From positions 1 through 64,000 of the forward strand of contig MGXU01000009.1 of NCBI GenBank assembly GCA_001801815.1: 64,000 nucleotides of DNA, given 5' to 3'. The notes beneath the pieces are model-generated. The model saw only the letters and a list, made by a program, of their open reading frames with translations. It ran no database searches and was not told where the DNA came from. Below are positions 1 to 9,044 of the stretch, in pieces; position 1 is the stretch's first letter, and each line of letters begins with the position of its first letter. The translations under genes were made by a program, and so were the position numbers. The stretch comes from Gammaproteobacteria bacterium RIFCSPHIGHO2_12_FULL_36_30. GTDB lineage: Bacteria; Pseudomonadota; Gammaproteobacteria; Coxiellales; Coxiellaceae.

Positions 1-93
<93 letters not shown>

Positions 94-116
94 TTTTTTA
101 AACTTGGAAAAATTTT

Positions 117-440
117 ATGGCAATTGTAACTAAAAACCAGCGTATCAGAATTCGCTTAAAAGCATTTGATCACAAGCTGATTGATCATTCGATTAGAGAA
201 ATTGTGAATACCGCAAAGCGTACTGGCGCGCGTATTATTGGCCCAATTCCTTTGCCAACTAAAATTGAGCGTTACACAATTTTGGTTTCGCCGCACGTTG
301 ATAAACATGCGCGTGATCAATATGAAATTAGAACGCACAAACGTTTGGTTGATATTTTGCAGCCAACAGAAAAAACAGTTGATGCATTAATGAAATTAGA
401 TTTAGCAGCTGGTGTTGATGTTCACATTAGCGTTGAGTAA
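117..440 (+). CDS. rpsJ: 30S ribosomal protein S10
   Basis: 107 residues, close to the usual 103. The N-terminus has the S10 signature [17 protein letters not shown] and the middle has [13 protein letters not shown]10 sits in the head of the 30S subunit and, as NusE, also joins NusB in antitermination. It is the first gene of the S10 operon and is followed 22 nt later by rplC. A four-residue extension (MAIV) precedes the usual start. Confidence 0.98.
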   Translation: MAIVTKNQRIRIRLKAFDHKLIDHSIREIVNTAKRTGARIIGPIPLPTKIERYTILVSPHVDKHARDQYEIRTHKRLVDILQPTEKTVDALMKLDLAAGVDVHISVE

Positions 441-462
441 TTGATTTTTTGGAGTTAAGAAA

Positions 463-1212
463 ATGTCATTGGGTTTAGTAGGACAAAAAAAAGGTATGAC
501 GCGCGTATTCACAGAAGCAGGTGAATCTATTCCTGTTACTGTAATTGAAATTATTCCAAATCGCGTCACACAAATTAAAACAAATGAAACGGATGGTTAT
601 TCTGCTGTGCAAGTTACAACAGGCAGCAAAAAATCATCGCATGTTAATAAAGCAATGACAGGTCATTACGCAAAAGCAGCTGTTGAAGCAGGTGAAATCA
701 TTCGTGAATTTCGTATTGATCCAACCATTGCAGCAAACATGAAAATAGGTGATGCATTATCAGTTGATTTATTTACAGCAGGACAAAATGTTGATGTGCA
801 AGGCACTGCAAAAGGTAAAGGTTTTGCCGGCGTAATTAAGCGATATCATTTCACCATGCAAGATGCAACGCACGGTAATTCATTATCACATCGTGCTCCA
901 GGTTCAACAGGTCAACGTCAAACACCCGGCCGTGTATTTAAAGGCAAAAAAATGGCGGGACATTTAGGAAATGTTTTACGTAGCGCAACTAATCAAACAG
1001 TCATTGAAGTAAATAAAGAATTAAATTACGTGTTGGTAAAAGGTGCAATTCCAGGTGCGCCAGGTGGGTATGTGATTTTAAAACCAACCGTTAAAAAAAG
1101 AAAAGCAGCAGGTCCAAGTGGTCACAAAAAAGAACACGCTGACAAATCTGCAAAACCAAAAGTAGAAGCAAAAGCTGAAAAACCAGCTGAGAAAAAAGGA
1201 GCAGCTAAATAA
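463..1212 (+). CDS. rplC: 50S ribosomal protein L3 with basic C-terminal tail
   Basis: 249 residues against about 209 in E. coli. The core is standard: [16 protein letters not shown] at the start and the [21 protein letters not shown] region that carries the glutamine methylated by PrmB in other bacteria. The last 40 or so residues form a Lys/Ala/Glu/Pro-rich low-complexity tail ([18 protein letters not shown] onwards) absent from the usual family length. L3 binds 23S rRNA early in assembly. The ribosome-binding site GGAG lies just upstream, and the stop overlaps the rplD start by 1 nt. Confidence 0.98.
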   Translation: MSLGLVGQKKGMTRVFTEAGESIPVTVIEIIPNRVTQIKTNETDGYSAVQVTTGSKKSSHVNKAMTGHYAKAAVEAGEIIREFRIDPTIAANMKIGDALSVDLFTAGQNVDVQGTAKGKGFAGVIKRYHFTMQDATHGNSLSHRAPGSTGQRQTPGRVFKGKKMAGHLGNVLRSATNQTVIEVNKELNYVLVKGAIPGAPGGYVILKPTVKKRKAAGPSGHKKEHADKSAKPKVEAKAEKPAEKKGAAK

Positions 1213-1814
1213 TGAAAGTAGAAGTGAAAGGTGGCTCTCCAGTTGAAGTATCTGATGCTGTGTTTGGCTGCGAATATAATGAAGGTTTGGTTCATCAATT
1301 AGTAACTGCGCATATGGCAGCAGGTCGTCAAGGATCTAAAGCACAATTAACACGTGCTGAAGTGCGTGGCGGTGGTGCGAAACCTTGGAAACAGAAAGGT
1401 ACGGGTCGTGCACGCGCTGGAACATCACGTGGTCCTTTGTGGAGAAGCGGTGGTGTTACATTTGCAGCAGACACAAGAGATTTTTCTCAAAAATTAAATA
1501 AAAAAATGTATCGCAAAGGAATTAAAGTTATTTTGTCAGAATTAATTCGCAAAGATCGTTTTGTGTTGGCAAAAGAAATTAATTTACCCGCTGCAAAAAC
1601 AAAAGAATTAATTACGTATTTAAAAACAATGGAATTAGAAAAAGTATTAATTGTTTCTGTAGAAGAAAATCGTAATTTGTATTTAGCGTCACGTAATTTA
1701 CATAAAGTTGCAGTGTGTGATTACAAACATATTGATCCAGTTAGTTTGCTCGCATACGACAAAGTTTTATTTACTGTTGATGCACTGAAAAAGATTGAAG
1801 GAGATTTAGCATGA
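1212..1814 (+). CDS. rplD: 50S ribosomal protein L4
   Basis: 200 residues, normal length (201 in E. coli). The conserved loop [20 protein letters not shown] at about residues 58-77 is the extended arm that lines the peptide exit tunnel. In E. coli L4 also represses its own S10 operon through the leader. No such leader can be assessed here because tuf is directly upstream. The start overlaps the rplC stop by 1 nt and the end overlaps rplW by 4 nt, which indicates translational coupling. Confidence 0.98.
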   Translation: MKVEVKGGSPVEVSDAVFGCEYNEGLVHQLVTAHMAAGRQGSKAQLTRAEVRGGGAKPWKQKGTGRARAGTSRGPLWRSGGVTFAADTRDFSQKLNKKMYRKGIKVILSELIRKDRFVLAKEINLPAAKTKELITYLKTMELEKVLIVSVEENRNLYLASRNLHKVAVCDYKHIDPVSLLAYDKVLFTVDALKKIEGDLA

Positions 1815-2083
1815 GTAGTGAAAAATTATTAAAAGTATTACTTGCGCCACATCTTTCTGAAAAAGCAAAAGATCAATATATTTTTAAAGTTGCAAAATGT
1901 GCTACAAAACACGATATAAAAGCAGCAGTTGAAAAATTATTTGAAGTAAATGTGAAATCAGTTAACGTTGTGAACATGAAAAAAGCAAGAGCAAATGATA
2001 TTGCTCGCACAATTGGAAGACAAGCAACATGGAAAAAAGCGTATGTGATGTTGCAAGACGGACAGCAAATTAATTTAGCGTAA
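1811..2083 (+). CDS. rplW: 50S ribosomal protein L23
   Basis: 90 residues. [14 protein letters not shown] at the start and [16 protein letters not shown] in the middle are typical of L23, which sits at the tunnel exit and docks SRP and trigger factor. Translation starts at an ATGA overlap with the rplD stop, implying coupled translation. Length and motifs are ordinary. Confidence 0.98.
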   Translation: MSSEKLLKVLLAPHLSEKAKDQYIFKVAKCATKHDIKAAVEKLFEVNVKSVNVVNMKKARANDIARTIGRQATWKKAYVMLQDGQQINLA

Positions 2084-2103
2084 TTGTAGATTTGGAGCAT
2101 GTG

Positions 2104-2931
2104 ATGCCATTAGTAAAATCTAACCCAACGTCACCAGGACGTCGGTTTGTAATAAAAGTAGTAACACCAGAATTGCATAAGGGAAAACCTTTTGAAGCAT
2201 TGTTACAACCAAAAACACGTATCAATGGTCGTAATAATATTGGTCGTTTGACTGTTGAGCGTCGCGGCGGCGGACACAAAAGACAATATCGTGTGATTGA
2301 TTTCAAAAGAGATAAAGATGGAATTGCTGCGCGTGTTGAACGTTTAGAATACGATCCAAATCGTAGCGCACATTTAGCATTATTGCTGTACGCGGACGGA
2401 GAAAGACGGTACATTATCGCACCTAAAGATTTACATGCGGGTGATGAAGTTTTGTCGGGCGAAAATGTGCCGATTAAACCAGGTAACACGATGCGTTTGC
2501 AAAATATTCCAATGGGTTCGACGATTCATTGTGTTGAATTAAAGCCTGGAAAAGGCGCGCAAATGATTCGCAGCGCGGGAACTTCTGCGCAATTAGCTGC
2601 AAAAGATGGTTTGTATGCAGTGTTGCGTTTACGTTCTGGTGAAATGCGCAAAGTATTAGTTGATTGTCGCGCAACGATTGGTGAAGTGTGTAACTCAGAA
2701 CATAATCTGCGTTCACTTGGTAAAGCTGGCGCAGTAAGATGGCGCGGTATTCGTCCAACCGTTCGTGGTGTCGCGATGAATCCAGTAGATCACCCACATG
2801 GTGGTGGTGAAGGTAAAACTTCTGGTGGTCGTCATCCAGTAAGTCCGTCTGGCGTACCAACGAAAGGTTACAAAACAAGAAAAAATAAATTTACAAATAA
2901 GATGATTGTGAGAGATAGACGTAAAAAATAA
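2104..2931 (+). CDS. rplB: 50S ribosomal protein L2
   Basis: 275 residues. The N-terminus [20 protein letters not shown] fits the family. The C-terminal [18 protein letters not shown] segment holds the histidine associated with peptidyl-transferase function. A longer frame opens at TTG 2092, but the ATG at 2104 has GGAG six bases upstream and gives the normal N-terminus, so 2104 is preferred. L2 binds 23S rRNA and bridges to 16S rRNA. It is followed by a 107-nt gap holding a hairpin and a family A repeat before rpsS. Confidence 0.97.
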   Translation: MPLVKSNPTSPGRRFVIKVVTPELHKGKPFEALLQPKTRINGRNNIGRLTVERRGGGHKRQYRVIDFKRDKDGIAARVERLEYDPNRSAHLALLLYADGERRYIIAPKDLHAGDEVLSGENVPIKPGNTMRLQNIPMGSTIHCVELKPGKGAQMIRSAGTSAQLAAKDGLYAVLRLRSGEMRKVLVDCRATIGEVCNSEHNLRSLGKAGAVRWRGIRPTVRGVAMNPVDHPHGGGEGKTSGGRHPVSPSGVPTKGYKTRKNKFTNKMIVRDRRKK

Positions 2932-2942
2932 AATTAAGTAGC

Positions 2943-2960
2943 GTCTGCTTTTAAGCAGAC
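2943..2960. repeat. Short perfect inverted repeat between rplB and rpsS
   Basis: GTCTGCTT and AAGCAGAC are perfect 8-nt arms separated by TT. This would fold in the mRNA as a hairpin 11 nt after the rplB stop. No T-run follows, so it is not a clear terminator. It may stabilise or process the operon transcript. Confidence 0.5.
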
Positions 2961-2974
2961 CATTAAGCAACATA

Positions 2975-3018
2975 CAGAAGCCCGCGTGAAGGGAACAAAG
3001 TGACCGAAACAAGGGCGT
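2975..3018 (+). repeat. Family A dispersed repeat, copy 1 (divergent)
   Basis: Starts with CAGAAGCCCGCGTG and ends with AACAAGGGCG, the two conserved blocks of family A, around a variable centre. The usual 3' block GTTTTGCAG has decayed to GTAAAACG. It lies between rplB and rpsS, about 20 nt before the rpsS start. Confidence 0.7.
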
Positions 3019-3038
3019 AAAACGTAAAAGAGGAATAG

Positions 3039-3401
3039 ATGCCAAGATCAGTAAAAAAAGGCCCATTCGTAGATGTTAATTTACGAAAAAAAGTTGCAAA
3101 GGCTAGCAAAGAAGGTTCAAAACGTCCCATTGTAACTTGGTCAAGACGTTCGATGATCGTGCCTGAAATGATTGGCGTCACGATTGCAATCCACAATGGT
3201 CGCGCACACGTGCCGATTTACATTAGTGAAAATATGATTGGTCATAAACTCGGTGAATTTGCTGCAACACGTACATTTCGTCAGCATTCTGGCGATCGCA
3301 AAACAAAAGAAGCAGAAGCAGCAGCGGGTGGTCCAGCAGGCGCGCCAGGTGCAGCACCTGCAGCAGCAGCAAAACCAGCTAAAAAAGACGATAAAAAATA
3401 G
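3039..3401 (+). CDS. rpsS: 30S ribosomal protein S19 with Ala-rich C-terminal extension
   Basis: 120 residues against about 92 in E. coli. The core is classical: [15 protein letters not shown] at the N-terminus, then [20 protein letters not shown]. From about residue 90 a low-complexity Ala/Gly/Pro/Lys tail follows, rich in [17 protein letters not shown]19 sits in the 30S head near the decoding site and intersubunit bridges. The extension keeps the frame and the gene is otherwise normal. Start supported by AGAGG upstream. Confidence 0.97.
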   Translation: MPRSVKKGPFVDVNLRKKVAKASKEGSKRPIVTWSRRSMIVPEMIGVTIAIHNGRAHVPIYISENMIGHKLGEFAATRTFRQHSGDRKTKEAEAAAGGPAGAPGAAPAAAAKPAKKDDKK

Positions 3402-3413
3402 AGGTAATGTGTA

Positions 3414-3746
3414 ATGGAAGTTTCAGCTAAATTTATTCGTGCAGGTGTTCCAGCACAAAAAGCGCGTTTGGTCGCTGATCAAATTCGCGGAAAATCTGCA
3501 GAAGCAGCGGTTGAATTATTAAAATTTAGCCCAAAAACAGCAGCAAAATACGTAAAAAAAGTGGTTGATTCTGCTATTGCAAATGCTGCAGAAAATAATG
3601 GTATTGATTTAGATGATTTAATTGTAAAAACAATTTGCGTCAACGAAGGTCCTGTGATGAAACGTTTTCAAGCGCGTGCACGTGGACGTGGAAATCAAAT
3701 TTTAAAAAGAAGTTGTCATATTACTGTGACAGTTGCGAACGAGTAA
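3414..3746 (+). CDS. rplV: 50S ribosomal protein L22
   Basis: 110 residues, the standard length. It contains [19 protein letters not shown] and the C-terminal beta-hairpin region [20 protein letters not shown] that reaches into the exit tunnel, where macrolide resistance mutations occur in other bacteria. It follows rpsS by 12 nt with GAGGTAATG upstream of the start. Confidence 0.98.
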   Translation: MEVSAKFIRAGVPAQKARLVADQIRGKSAEAAVELLKFSPKTAAKYVKKVVDSAIANAAENNGIDLDDLIVKTICVNEGPVMKRFQARARGRGNQILKRSCHITVTVANE

Positions 3747-3761
3747 GTGGAGTAATAAATA

Positions 3762-4433
3762 ATGGGTCAAAAAGTCAATCCAACCGGTATACGACTTGGG
3801 ATTACAGAAACGTGGAAATCAATGTGGTTTGCACATACAGATTACGCAGATTATTTAAATGCTGATTTAAAAGTAAGAGAATATCTTACTAAAAAATTAG
3901 CGGGTGCATCTGTTTCGCGTATTCAAATTGATCGTCCAGCGCGAAATGCAAAAATTGCAATTCATTCTGCACGTCCCGGCGTAATTATCGGTAAAAAAGG
4001 AAATGACGTTGATACATTACGCAAAGAAGTTTCGAAAATTATGAATGTGCCTGTGCATATTACGATTGAAGAAATTCGTAAACCAGAATTAGATGCAAAG
4101 TTAGTTGCAGAAGGTATTGCGCAACAATTAGAAAGGCGTATTATGTTCCGCCGCGCAATGAAAAAAGCAATGCAATCAACATTAAAACATGGTGCGCAAG
4201 GCGTTAAAGTTTCATTAAGTGGACGTTTGGGCGGTGCGGAAATTGCACGTAACGAATGGGCACGCGAAGGTCGCGTACCATTACATACATTTCGTGCAGA
4301 TATTGATTACGCAACAGCCATTGCGAAAACAACGTACGGAATTATTGGCGTTAAAGTTTGGATTTTTAAAGGCGAAATTCAAGCAGCTGAAATTGAACCA
4401 ACTGAAACAGCCGTCGATGTAACGGAGATATAA
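3762..4433 (+). CDS. rpsC: 30S ribosomal protein S3
   Basis: 223 residues. The N-terminus [20 protein letters not shown] and the KH-domain motif [20 protein letters not shown] are diagnostic, followed by the C-terminal S3 domain ([20 protein letters not shown]). S3 lines the mRNA entry channel. Length is slightly below the 233 of E. coli because the C-terminal tail is shorter. It precedes rplP by 1 nt. Confidence 0.98.
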   Translation: MGQKVNPTGIRLGITETWKSMWFAHTDYADYLNADLKVREYLTKKLAGASVSRIQIDRPARNAKIAIHSARPGVIIGKKGNDVDTLRKEVSKIMNVPVHITIEEIRKPELDAKLVAEGIAQQLERRIMFRRAMKKAMQSTLKHGAQGVKVSLSGRLGGAEIARNEWAREGRVPLHTFRADIDYATAIAKTTYGIIGVKVWIFKGEIQAAEIEPTETAVDVTEI

Positions 4434-4434
4434 A

Positions 4435-4848
4435 ATGCTGCAGCCAAAAGCGAGAAAATATAGAAAAGCATTCAAAGGCAGAAATCGCGGGAATGCAAGC
4501 AGCGGTAACGCAGTAACGTTTGGTGAATTTGGTTTGAAATCAACTGAACGTGGTCGCATTACAGCGCGTCAAATTGAAGCGGCACGTCGTGCTATTTCGC
4601 GTCACATTAAACGTGGCGGAAAAGTAATGATTCGCATTTTTCCTGATAAACCAATCAGCAAAAAGCCGTTAGAAGTGCGTCAAGGTAAAGGTAAAGGTAA
4701 CGTTGAATATTGGGTTGCAGAAGTGAAACCTGGTTGCGTTATGTTTGAATTAGAAGGTGTAACAAAAGATATTGCAACTGAAGCGTTTGCATTAGCAGCT
4801 GCGAAATTACCATTAAAATCTATTTTTGTTCAAAGAACGGTGATGTAA
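4435..4848 (+). CDS. rplP: 50S ribosomal protein L16
   Basis: 137 residues, normal. It starts [19 protein letters not shown] and has the conserved [20 protein letters not shown] and [18 protein letters not shown] segments. L16 organises the A-site region of the large subunit. It is tightly packed between rpsC and rpmC. Confidence 0.98.
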   Translation: MLQPKARKYRKAFKGRNRGNASSGNAVTFGEFGLKSTERGRITARQIEAARRAISRHIKRGGKVMIRIFPDKPISKKPLEVRQGKGKGNVEYWVAEVKPGCVMFELEGVTKDIATEAFALAAAKLPLKSIFVQRTVM

Positions 4849-4852
4849 AAAA

Positions 4853-5038
4853 ATGAATACAGAAGAATTAAGAAAAAAAAATAAAGCAGAATTAAATGAA
4901 ACACTGCTCACATTATTGAAAGAGCAATTTCAATTAAGAATGCAAAAAGGTGTGACGGAAAATCCGAAAACACATTTATTTAAAAATATTCGCAAAGATA
5001 TTGCGCGTGTAAAAACAATTTTGGTTGAAAAACAATGA
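4853..5038 (+). CDS. rpmC: 50S ribosomal protein L29
   Basis: 61 residues, a two-helix protein at the tunnel exit. The core [20 protein letters not shown] and the closing [11 protein letters not shown] match the family. The last codons overlap the rpsQ start (ATGA), as in other S10 operons. Confidence 0.97.
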   Translation: MNTEELRKKNKAELNETLLTLLKEQFQLRMQKGVTENPKTHLFKNIRKDIARVKTILVEKQ

Positions 5039-5292
5039 CTGAACAAACAAAAAAAATTGTACGTACATTAGTTGGAACTGTTGTTAGCGATAAAATGCAA
5101 AAAAGCGCAACAGTATTAGTTGAACGTCGTGTGAAACATCCGAAATACGGAAAATTCGTTAAACGTTCTACAAAATTTCATGTGCACGATGAAAATAATA
5201 CGTGTCGTGTTGGTGATGTAGTTTTGATTCGTGAATCAAAACCTATTTCAAAAACAAAATCATGGGTTTTTGTTGAAGTTCATAAATTATAA
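5035..5292 (+). CDS. rpsQ: 30S ribosomal protein S17
   Basis: 85 residues. The OB-fold core has [20 protein letters not shown] and [19 protein letters not shown], typical of S17, an early 16S rRNA binder. It is the last gene of the S10 operon in the usual scheme and is followed by a 65-nt gap holding a family B repeat. Confidence 0.98.
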   Translation: MTEQTKKIVRTLVGTVVSDKMQKSATVLVERRVKHPKYGKFVKRSTKFHVHDENNTCRVGDVVLIRESKPISKTKSWVFVEVHKL

Positions 5293-5300
5293 CGCCAGGG

Positions 5301-5338
5301 AATCGCGTTAGGGAGCCGCGCGCGTTAGCGAGCGATTT
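5301..5338 (+). repeat. Family B GC-rich repeat, copy 1
   Basis: The gap between rpsQ and rplN contains GAGCCGCGCGCGTTAGCGAG, closely matched at 12868-12906. Here it is bracketed by AATCGC (5301-5306) and its complement GCGATT (5332-5337), so the unit can fold. It stands out from the AT-rich surroundings. Function unknown. Confidence 0.55.
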
Positions 5339-5357
5339 TACATTAGAGGGTTAAAAA

Positions 5358-5726
5358 ATGATTCAAGTCCAAACCGTCCTCGAAGTCGCCGACAACAGCG
5401 GTGCACGCAAAGTGCAATGTATTAAAGTATTAGGCGGTTCAAAAAGACGTTACGCCGGCATCGGCGATGTAATTAAAGTCAGCGTGAAAGATGCAATTCC
5501 ACGTGGCAAAGTAAAAAAAGGTGAAGTCATGGACGCAGTTGTTGTGCGCACTGCAAAAGGCGTTCGTCGTCCTGATGGTTCAGTCATTCGTTTCGACAGC
5601 AACGCTGTAGTTTTGCTGAGTAAACAATTAGAACCCATCGGCACACGTATTTTCGGACCCGTAACACGTGAATTACGTGCAACTAGTTTTATGAAAATTG
5701 TTTCCTTGGCATTAGAAGTTTTGTAG
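5358..5726 (+). CDS. rplN: 50S ribosomal protein L14
   Basis: 122 residues, exactly the family length. It starts [20 protein letters not shown] and contains [19 protein letters not shown] and the [13 protein letters not shown] segment. L14 contacts the 30S subunit and binds the silencing factor RsfS in other bacteria. It is the first gene of the spc operon. Codon use near its start is slightly more GC-rich than in the flanking genes. Confidence 0.98.
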   Translation: MIQVQTVLEVADNSGARKVQCIKVLGGSKRRYAGIGDVIKVSVKDAIPRGKVKKGEVMDAVVVRTAKGVRRPDGSVIRFDSNAVVLLSKQLEPIGTRIFGPVTRELRATSFMKIVSLALEVL

Positions 5727-5739
5727 TTGAGTGATGTTA

Positions 5740-5790
5740 CAGAAGCCCGCGTGCAGTGAGCGCAGCTCACGGAACAAGGGCGTTTTGCAG
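5740..5790 (+). repeat. Family A dispersed repeat, copy 2
   Basis: A full 51-nt copy: CAGAAGCCCGCGTG, then a central hairpin GTGAGC-GCA-GCTCAC with perfect 6-bp arms, then GGAACAAGGGCGTTTTGCAG. It fills the rplN-rplX gap. It also opens a spurious in-frame extension upstream of rplX. Confidence 0.85.
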
Positions 5791-5802
5791 GATATAAAAA
5801 TT

Positions 5803-6144
5803 ATGAACAAGATTAAGAAGAACGACACAGTAATTATTCTAACGGGCAAAGACAAAAACCGCTCCGGCAAAGTAATTAAAATGGTCGGCGTTGAACGCGT
5901 TTTGGTTGAAGGTATTAACATTGTAAAGAAAAATGTAAAACCAAATCCGAACAAAAGAATTCAAGGCGGAATTGTTGAAAAAGAAGCTTCCATTCACGTA
6001 TCGAATGTTGCTTTATTAAATCCAATGACAAAAAAAGCAGACAGAGTTGGATTTAAAACATTAGAAGCAACAGTGCAAGGCGAAAAACCAAGAAAAGTTC
6101 GTTACTTTAAATCAAATAACGAATTGGTAGATGTAATTAATTAA
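5803..6144 (+). CDS. rplX: 50S ribosomal protein L24
   Basis: 113 residues from ATG 5803. [20 protein letters not shown] is the KOW-motif start of L24. The frame stays open upstream to 5731, but that part is translated from the family A repeat and is not conserved in L24, so it is excluded. AGGA about 10 nt upstream is a modest ribosome-binding site, supplied partly by the repeat's end. L24 initiates 50S assembly. Confidence 0.96.
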   Translation: MNKIKKNDTVIILTGKDKNRSGKVIKMVGVERVLVEGINIVKKNVKPNPNKRIQGGIVEKEASIHVSNVALLNPMTKKADRVGFKTLEATVQGEKPRKVRYFKSNNELVDVIN

Positions 6145-6160
6145 TTTTTGGATTAGTGAA

Positions 6161-6706
6161 ATGACTGCAACATTACAAAAAAAATATTTCGGCGAAATTG
6201 TAAAATCGCTGCAAAAAGAATTTGGATTTTCTAGTGCGATGGCTGTGCCGCGCATTACAAAAATTACATTGAATATGGGTTTAGGCGAAGCAGTTGAAGA
6301 TAAAAAAGTAATGAATTTTGCATTGGATGACATGGCAAAAATTGCAGGTCAAACACCCATTACAACTTATTCAAAAAAATCAATCGCTGGATTTAAAATT
6401 CGTGATAATTATCCGATTGGTTGCAAAGTTACTTTACGTCGTCAAAAAATGTATGAATTTTTAGAACGTTTAATTTCAATTGCCATTCCACGTATTCGAG
6501 ATTTTCGTGGTTTCAGTGTAAAAGCATTTGATGGACGCGGTAATTATAGTTTAGGTATTAAAGAGCAAATTGTATTTCCAGAAATTCAATACGACAAAAT
6601 TGATCGTTTGCGCGGAATGGATATTACAATTACAACATCAGCAAAAAATGATGCTGAGGCACGTGCATTATTAAAAGCATTCGGATTTCCATTAAAAGGT
6701 AATTAA
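6161..6706 (+). CDS. rplE: 50S ribosomal protein L5
   Basis: 181 residues (E. coli 179). Typical blocks are [36 protein letters not shown] and [21 protein letters not shown]5 binds 5S rRNA and contacts the P-site tRNA. It follows rplX by 16 nt and precedes rpsN by 2 nt. Confidence 0.98.
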   Translation: MTATLQKKYFGEIVKSLQKEFGFSSAMAVPRITKITLNMGLGEAVEDKKVMNFALDDMAKIAGQTPITTYSKKSIAGFKIRDNYPIGCKVTLRRQKMYEFLERLISIAIPRIRDFRGFSVKAFDGRGNYSLGIKEQIVFPEIQYDKIDRLRGMDITITTSAKNDAEARALLKAFGFPLKGN

Positions 6707-6708
6707 AC

Positions 6709-7005
6709 ATGGCAAAAACAAGTGTAAAAGTACGCAATAAAAGAAGAATTATTTTAACTGCGCGTATGAAAGGCACGAGAAAAGCAATTAAAGAAACGAT
6801 TCGTCTTGACGAAGAAAATCGTGATGATGCAGTTGATAAATTACAAAAACGTCGTCGCAACGAAAGTTATATTCGTATTCGTAATCGTTGCAGACAATGT
6901 GGAAGAAGTCGTGGCACGCTAAGACGTTTTGGTTTATGTCGTATTCATTTACGTGAAGCGGCAATGCGTGGTGATGTTCCAGGTTTAAGAAAAGCGAGTT
7001 GGTAG
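6709..7005 (+). CDS. rpsN: 30S ribosomal protein S14, long form with zinc-ribbon cysteines
   Basis: 98 residues, so the long type of S14 (E. coli 101), ending AAMRGDVPGLRKASW. In E. coli the equivalent C-terminal half lacks metal ligands. Here it reads CRQC, 12 residues, then CRIH (Cys61, Cys64, Cys77, His80), a CX2C-X12-CX2H pattern resembling the zinc ribbon of the short (61 residue) S14 type. The protein binds 16S rRNA in the 30S head. A long non-coding gap with an inverted repeat follows before rpsH. Confidence 0.96.
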   Translation: MAKTSVKVRNKRRIILTARMKGTRKAIKETIRLDEENRDDAVDKLQKRRRNESYIRIRNRCRQCGRSRGTLRRFGLCRIHLREAAMRGDVPGLRKASW

Positions 7006-7032
7006 GAAAGAACCGTTTTGTTGGATAAATTT

Positions 7033-7156
7033 AAACGTCCAGTTTTGAGGTAAGGTTGAATGAAAATTTAATTTGAAAGCGCAGGCATACTTGAATCTGT
7101 ATGTCGAGCATTTCAAATTAATATTTTCATTCAAGATTACCCAAAAATGGGCGTTT
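7033..7156. repeat. Long imperfect inverted repeat (MITE-like) between rpsN and rpsH
   Basis: The left arm (7033-7078) and right arm (7111-7156) are complementary over about 45 nt with two single-base gaps. The best part is TTGAATGAAAAT..TTAATTTGAAA (7056-7078) against 7111-7134. The loop holds its own small hairpin, GCATAC (7085-7090) with GTATGT (7099-7104). The element fills most of the 175-nt gap and encodes nothing convincing. It could be a miniature transposable element or an RNA hairpin inside the operon transcript. Confidence 0.75.
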
Positions 7157-7180
7157 CTAGAAAAGTACTGTGAGATTAAT

Positions 7181-7576
7181 ATGAGTTTACAAGATCCAAT
7201 TGCAGATATGTTGATTAGAATTAAAAACGCGCAAGCTGTTTCTAAAAAAGCAGTTGCAATGCCGCGCTCGACAATTAAAATTGCAATTGCAAAAGTTTTA
7301 GAAGACGAAGGTTATATTCTTGGTTTTGCTGAAGATGAATTAGCTGGAAATCCTGGAATGACAATTGAATTAAAATATTTTGAAGGTCGTCCTGTTATTT
7401 CTCGTTTAGAAAGAGTAAGTCGTTCTAGTTTACGTGTTTACCAATCTAAAGATGAGTTACCGATTGTTGATAATGGTTTGGGTATTGCTATTGTTTCTAC
7501 ATCGCAAGGTGTAATGACAGCGCAAAACGCACGCAAGATTGGTCAAGGCGGCGAAGTATTGTGTATTGTGAGCTAG
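7181..7576 (+). CDS. rpsH: 30S ribosomal protein S8
   Basis: 131 residues from ATG 7181, giving the normal start [18 protein letters not shown] and the end [20 protein letters not shown]. The frame is open back to 7073, but that 36-codon extension is translated from the inverted repeat and is foreign to S8. S8 binds helix 21 of 16S rRNA and in E. coli represses the spc operon at rplE. It precedes rplF by 9 nt. Confidence 0.97.
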   Translation: MSLQDPIADMLIRIKNAQAVSKKAVAMPRSTIKIAIAKVLEDEGYILGFAEDELAGNPGMTIELKYFEGRPVISRLERVSRSSLRVYQSKDELPIVDNGLGIAIVSTSQGVMTAQNARKIGQGGEVLCIVS

Positions 7577-7585
7577 GAGAAAACG

Positions 7586-8122
7586 GTGTCGAGTAGAATT
7601 GCAAAAAATCCTATTAAAATTCCAGCTGGCGTTGATGTAAAAATTACAGGCCAAGATATTGTTGTAAAGGGAAAGTTAGGTGAATTAAAAAAAGTATTGC
7701 CTACGTTAGTAAAATTAGTGCAAACAGATGATCATCTTCAAGTAACTGCTGCGAATGATGAAGCGCAAGCAGATATGGAAGCAGGAACAGTTCGCGCAAT
7801 TGTAAATAATATGGTTGTTGGTGTATCAACTGGTTTTACAAAAAAATTAGTGATGATCGGCGTCGGTTATCGTGCAAAAGTTCAAGGTAATGCTTTGGAC
7901 ATTTCAGTTGGTTTATCGCATCCAATGGTAATGCAAATGCCAAAAGGTGTTAGCGTTGATTGTCCGACTAATACTGAAATTGTTTTAAAAGGTTCAGACA
8001 AACATTTAATCGCACAAGTTGCTGCAAATATTCGCGCAGTGCGTCCGCCAGAACCTTACAAAGGCAAAGGCATTCGTTATGAAGGCGAACAAATAACTCT
8101 TAAAGAGGGTAAGAAGAAATAA
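7586..8122 (+). CDS. rplF: 50S ribosomal protein L6 (GTG start)
   Basis: 178 residues. Start at GTG 7586, placed 6 nt after AGGAG, giving [18 protein letters not shown]. Both duplicated L6 folds are present, and the C-terminal motif [16 protein letters not shown] is conserved. L6 lies near the sarcin-ricin loop and factor-binding site. The stop overlaps the rplR start by 1 nt. Confidence 0.98.
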   Translation: MSSRIAKNPIKIPAGVDVKITGQDIVVKGKLGELKKVLPTLVKLVQTDDHLQVTAANDEAQADMEAGTVRAIVNNMVVGVSTGFTKKLVMIGVGYRAKVQGNALDISVGLSHPMVMQMPKGVSVDCPTNTEIVLKGSDKHLIAQVAANIRAVRPPEPYKGKGIRYEGEQITLKEGKKK

Positions 8123-8484
8123 TGGCTACTTTAAGCAAACAAGCATCACGTATTCGCAGAGCAGGTCGCACAAGACATCACATTCGTCGTTTAGATGTGA
8201 ATCGTTTGAGTGTGTATCGTTCTTCCAATCATATTTACGCGCAAGTATTTTCACCTTGCGGCGCAACTGTTTTAGTTTCTGCATCCACTTTGGATAAAGA
8301 TATTAAAGCGGATGTAAAACACGGTGGTAATGTAAAAGCCGCAACATTAATCGGCACATTATTAGCAAAACGTTGCAAAGACGCTGGCATTACAAAATGC
8401 GCATTTGATCGTTCGGGTTATCGCTATCACGGTTGCATAAAAGCATTAGCAGATGCAGCACGTGCGGGTGGAATTGAATTTTAA
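8122..8484 (+). CDS. rplR: 50S ribosomal protein L18
   Basis: 120 residues (117 in E. coli). It has the Arg-rich N-terminus ([16 protein letters not shown]) and the C-terminal [20 protein letters not shown] that binds 5S rRNA together with L5. Coupled to rplF by a 1-nt overlap. Confidence 0.98.
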   Translation: MATLSKQASRIRRAGRTRHHIRRLDVNRLSVYRSSNHIYAQVFSPCGATVLVSASTLDKDIKADVKHGGNVKAATLIGTLLAKRCKDAGITKCAFDRSGYRYHGCIKALADAARAGGIEF

Positions 8485-8499
8485 TAAAGGTAAAAAAAC

Positions 8500-9030
8500 A
8501 TGGCAAAGCAAAACCAAAATGCAACAGATGAACAGCAGACCGATGGTTTACTTGATAAATTAGTCAACGTAAGACGTACTGCAAAAGTAGTAAAAGGTGG
8601 TCGTGTGTTTGGTTTTTCTGCATTGGTTGTGATTGGTGATGGTCAAGGCAAAATTGGTTTTGGTCAAGGTAAAGCAAAAGAAGTGCCAGTTGCAATTCAA
8701 AAAGCAACTGATGCTGCACGTCGCAATATGATTCAAATTCAATTGCACGGAAATACTTTATATCACGAAATTCGCGCGAGTCACGGTGCAAGCGATGTAT
8801 TATTATTGCCTGCTTCTGAAGGTACAGGCGTAATTGCCGGCGGTGCTGTTCGTGCTGTTTTCGAAGTGATGGGCGTAAAAAATGTATTAGCAAAAAGTAT
8901 TGGCTCAACCAATCCAGTCAACGTCGTTCGCGCTACAATTAAAGGCTTAACAAGCATGTTAACACCAGAAATGGCTGCAAAAAAACGCGGAAAAACTGTT
9001 AAACAATTAGGCTTGGGTGACAACACATAA
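8500..9030 (+). CDS. rpsE: 30S ribosomal protein S5
   Basis: 176 residues. The double-stranded RNA-binding N-terminal domain carries [20 protein letters not shown] and [20 protein letters not shown]. The C-terminal domain has [20 protein letters not shown]5 lies at the mRNA entry and affects decoding fidelity. AAAGG precedes the ATG. A 64-nt gap with a hairpin follows. Confidence 0.98.
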   Translation: MAKQNQNATDEQQTDGLLDKLVNVRRTAKVVKGGRVFGFSALVVIGDGQGKIGFGQGKAKEVPVAIQKATDAARRNMIQIQLHGNTLYHEIRASHGASDVLLLPASEGTGVIAGGAVRAVFEVMGVKNVLAKSIGSTNPVNVVRATIKGLTSMLTPEMAAKKRGKTVKQLGLGDNT

Positions 9031-9044
9031 TAAAAAGAAATTTT

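Noticed and set aside
2070-2489. Long minus-strand frames opposite rplB and other ribosomal genes
   Set aside because: Shadows of conserved genes created by codon bias; no family similarity or ribosome-binding sites.
5731-5802. In-frame N-terminal extension of L24
   Set aside because: It is translated from the family A repeat, is not L24-like, and the ATG at 5803 gives the normal start.
7073-7180. 36-codon extension upstream of S8
   Set aside because: It is translated from the inverted repeat and is foreign to S8; ATG 7181 gives the conserved N-terminus.
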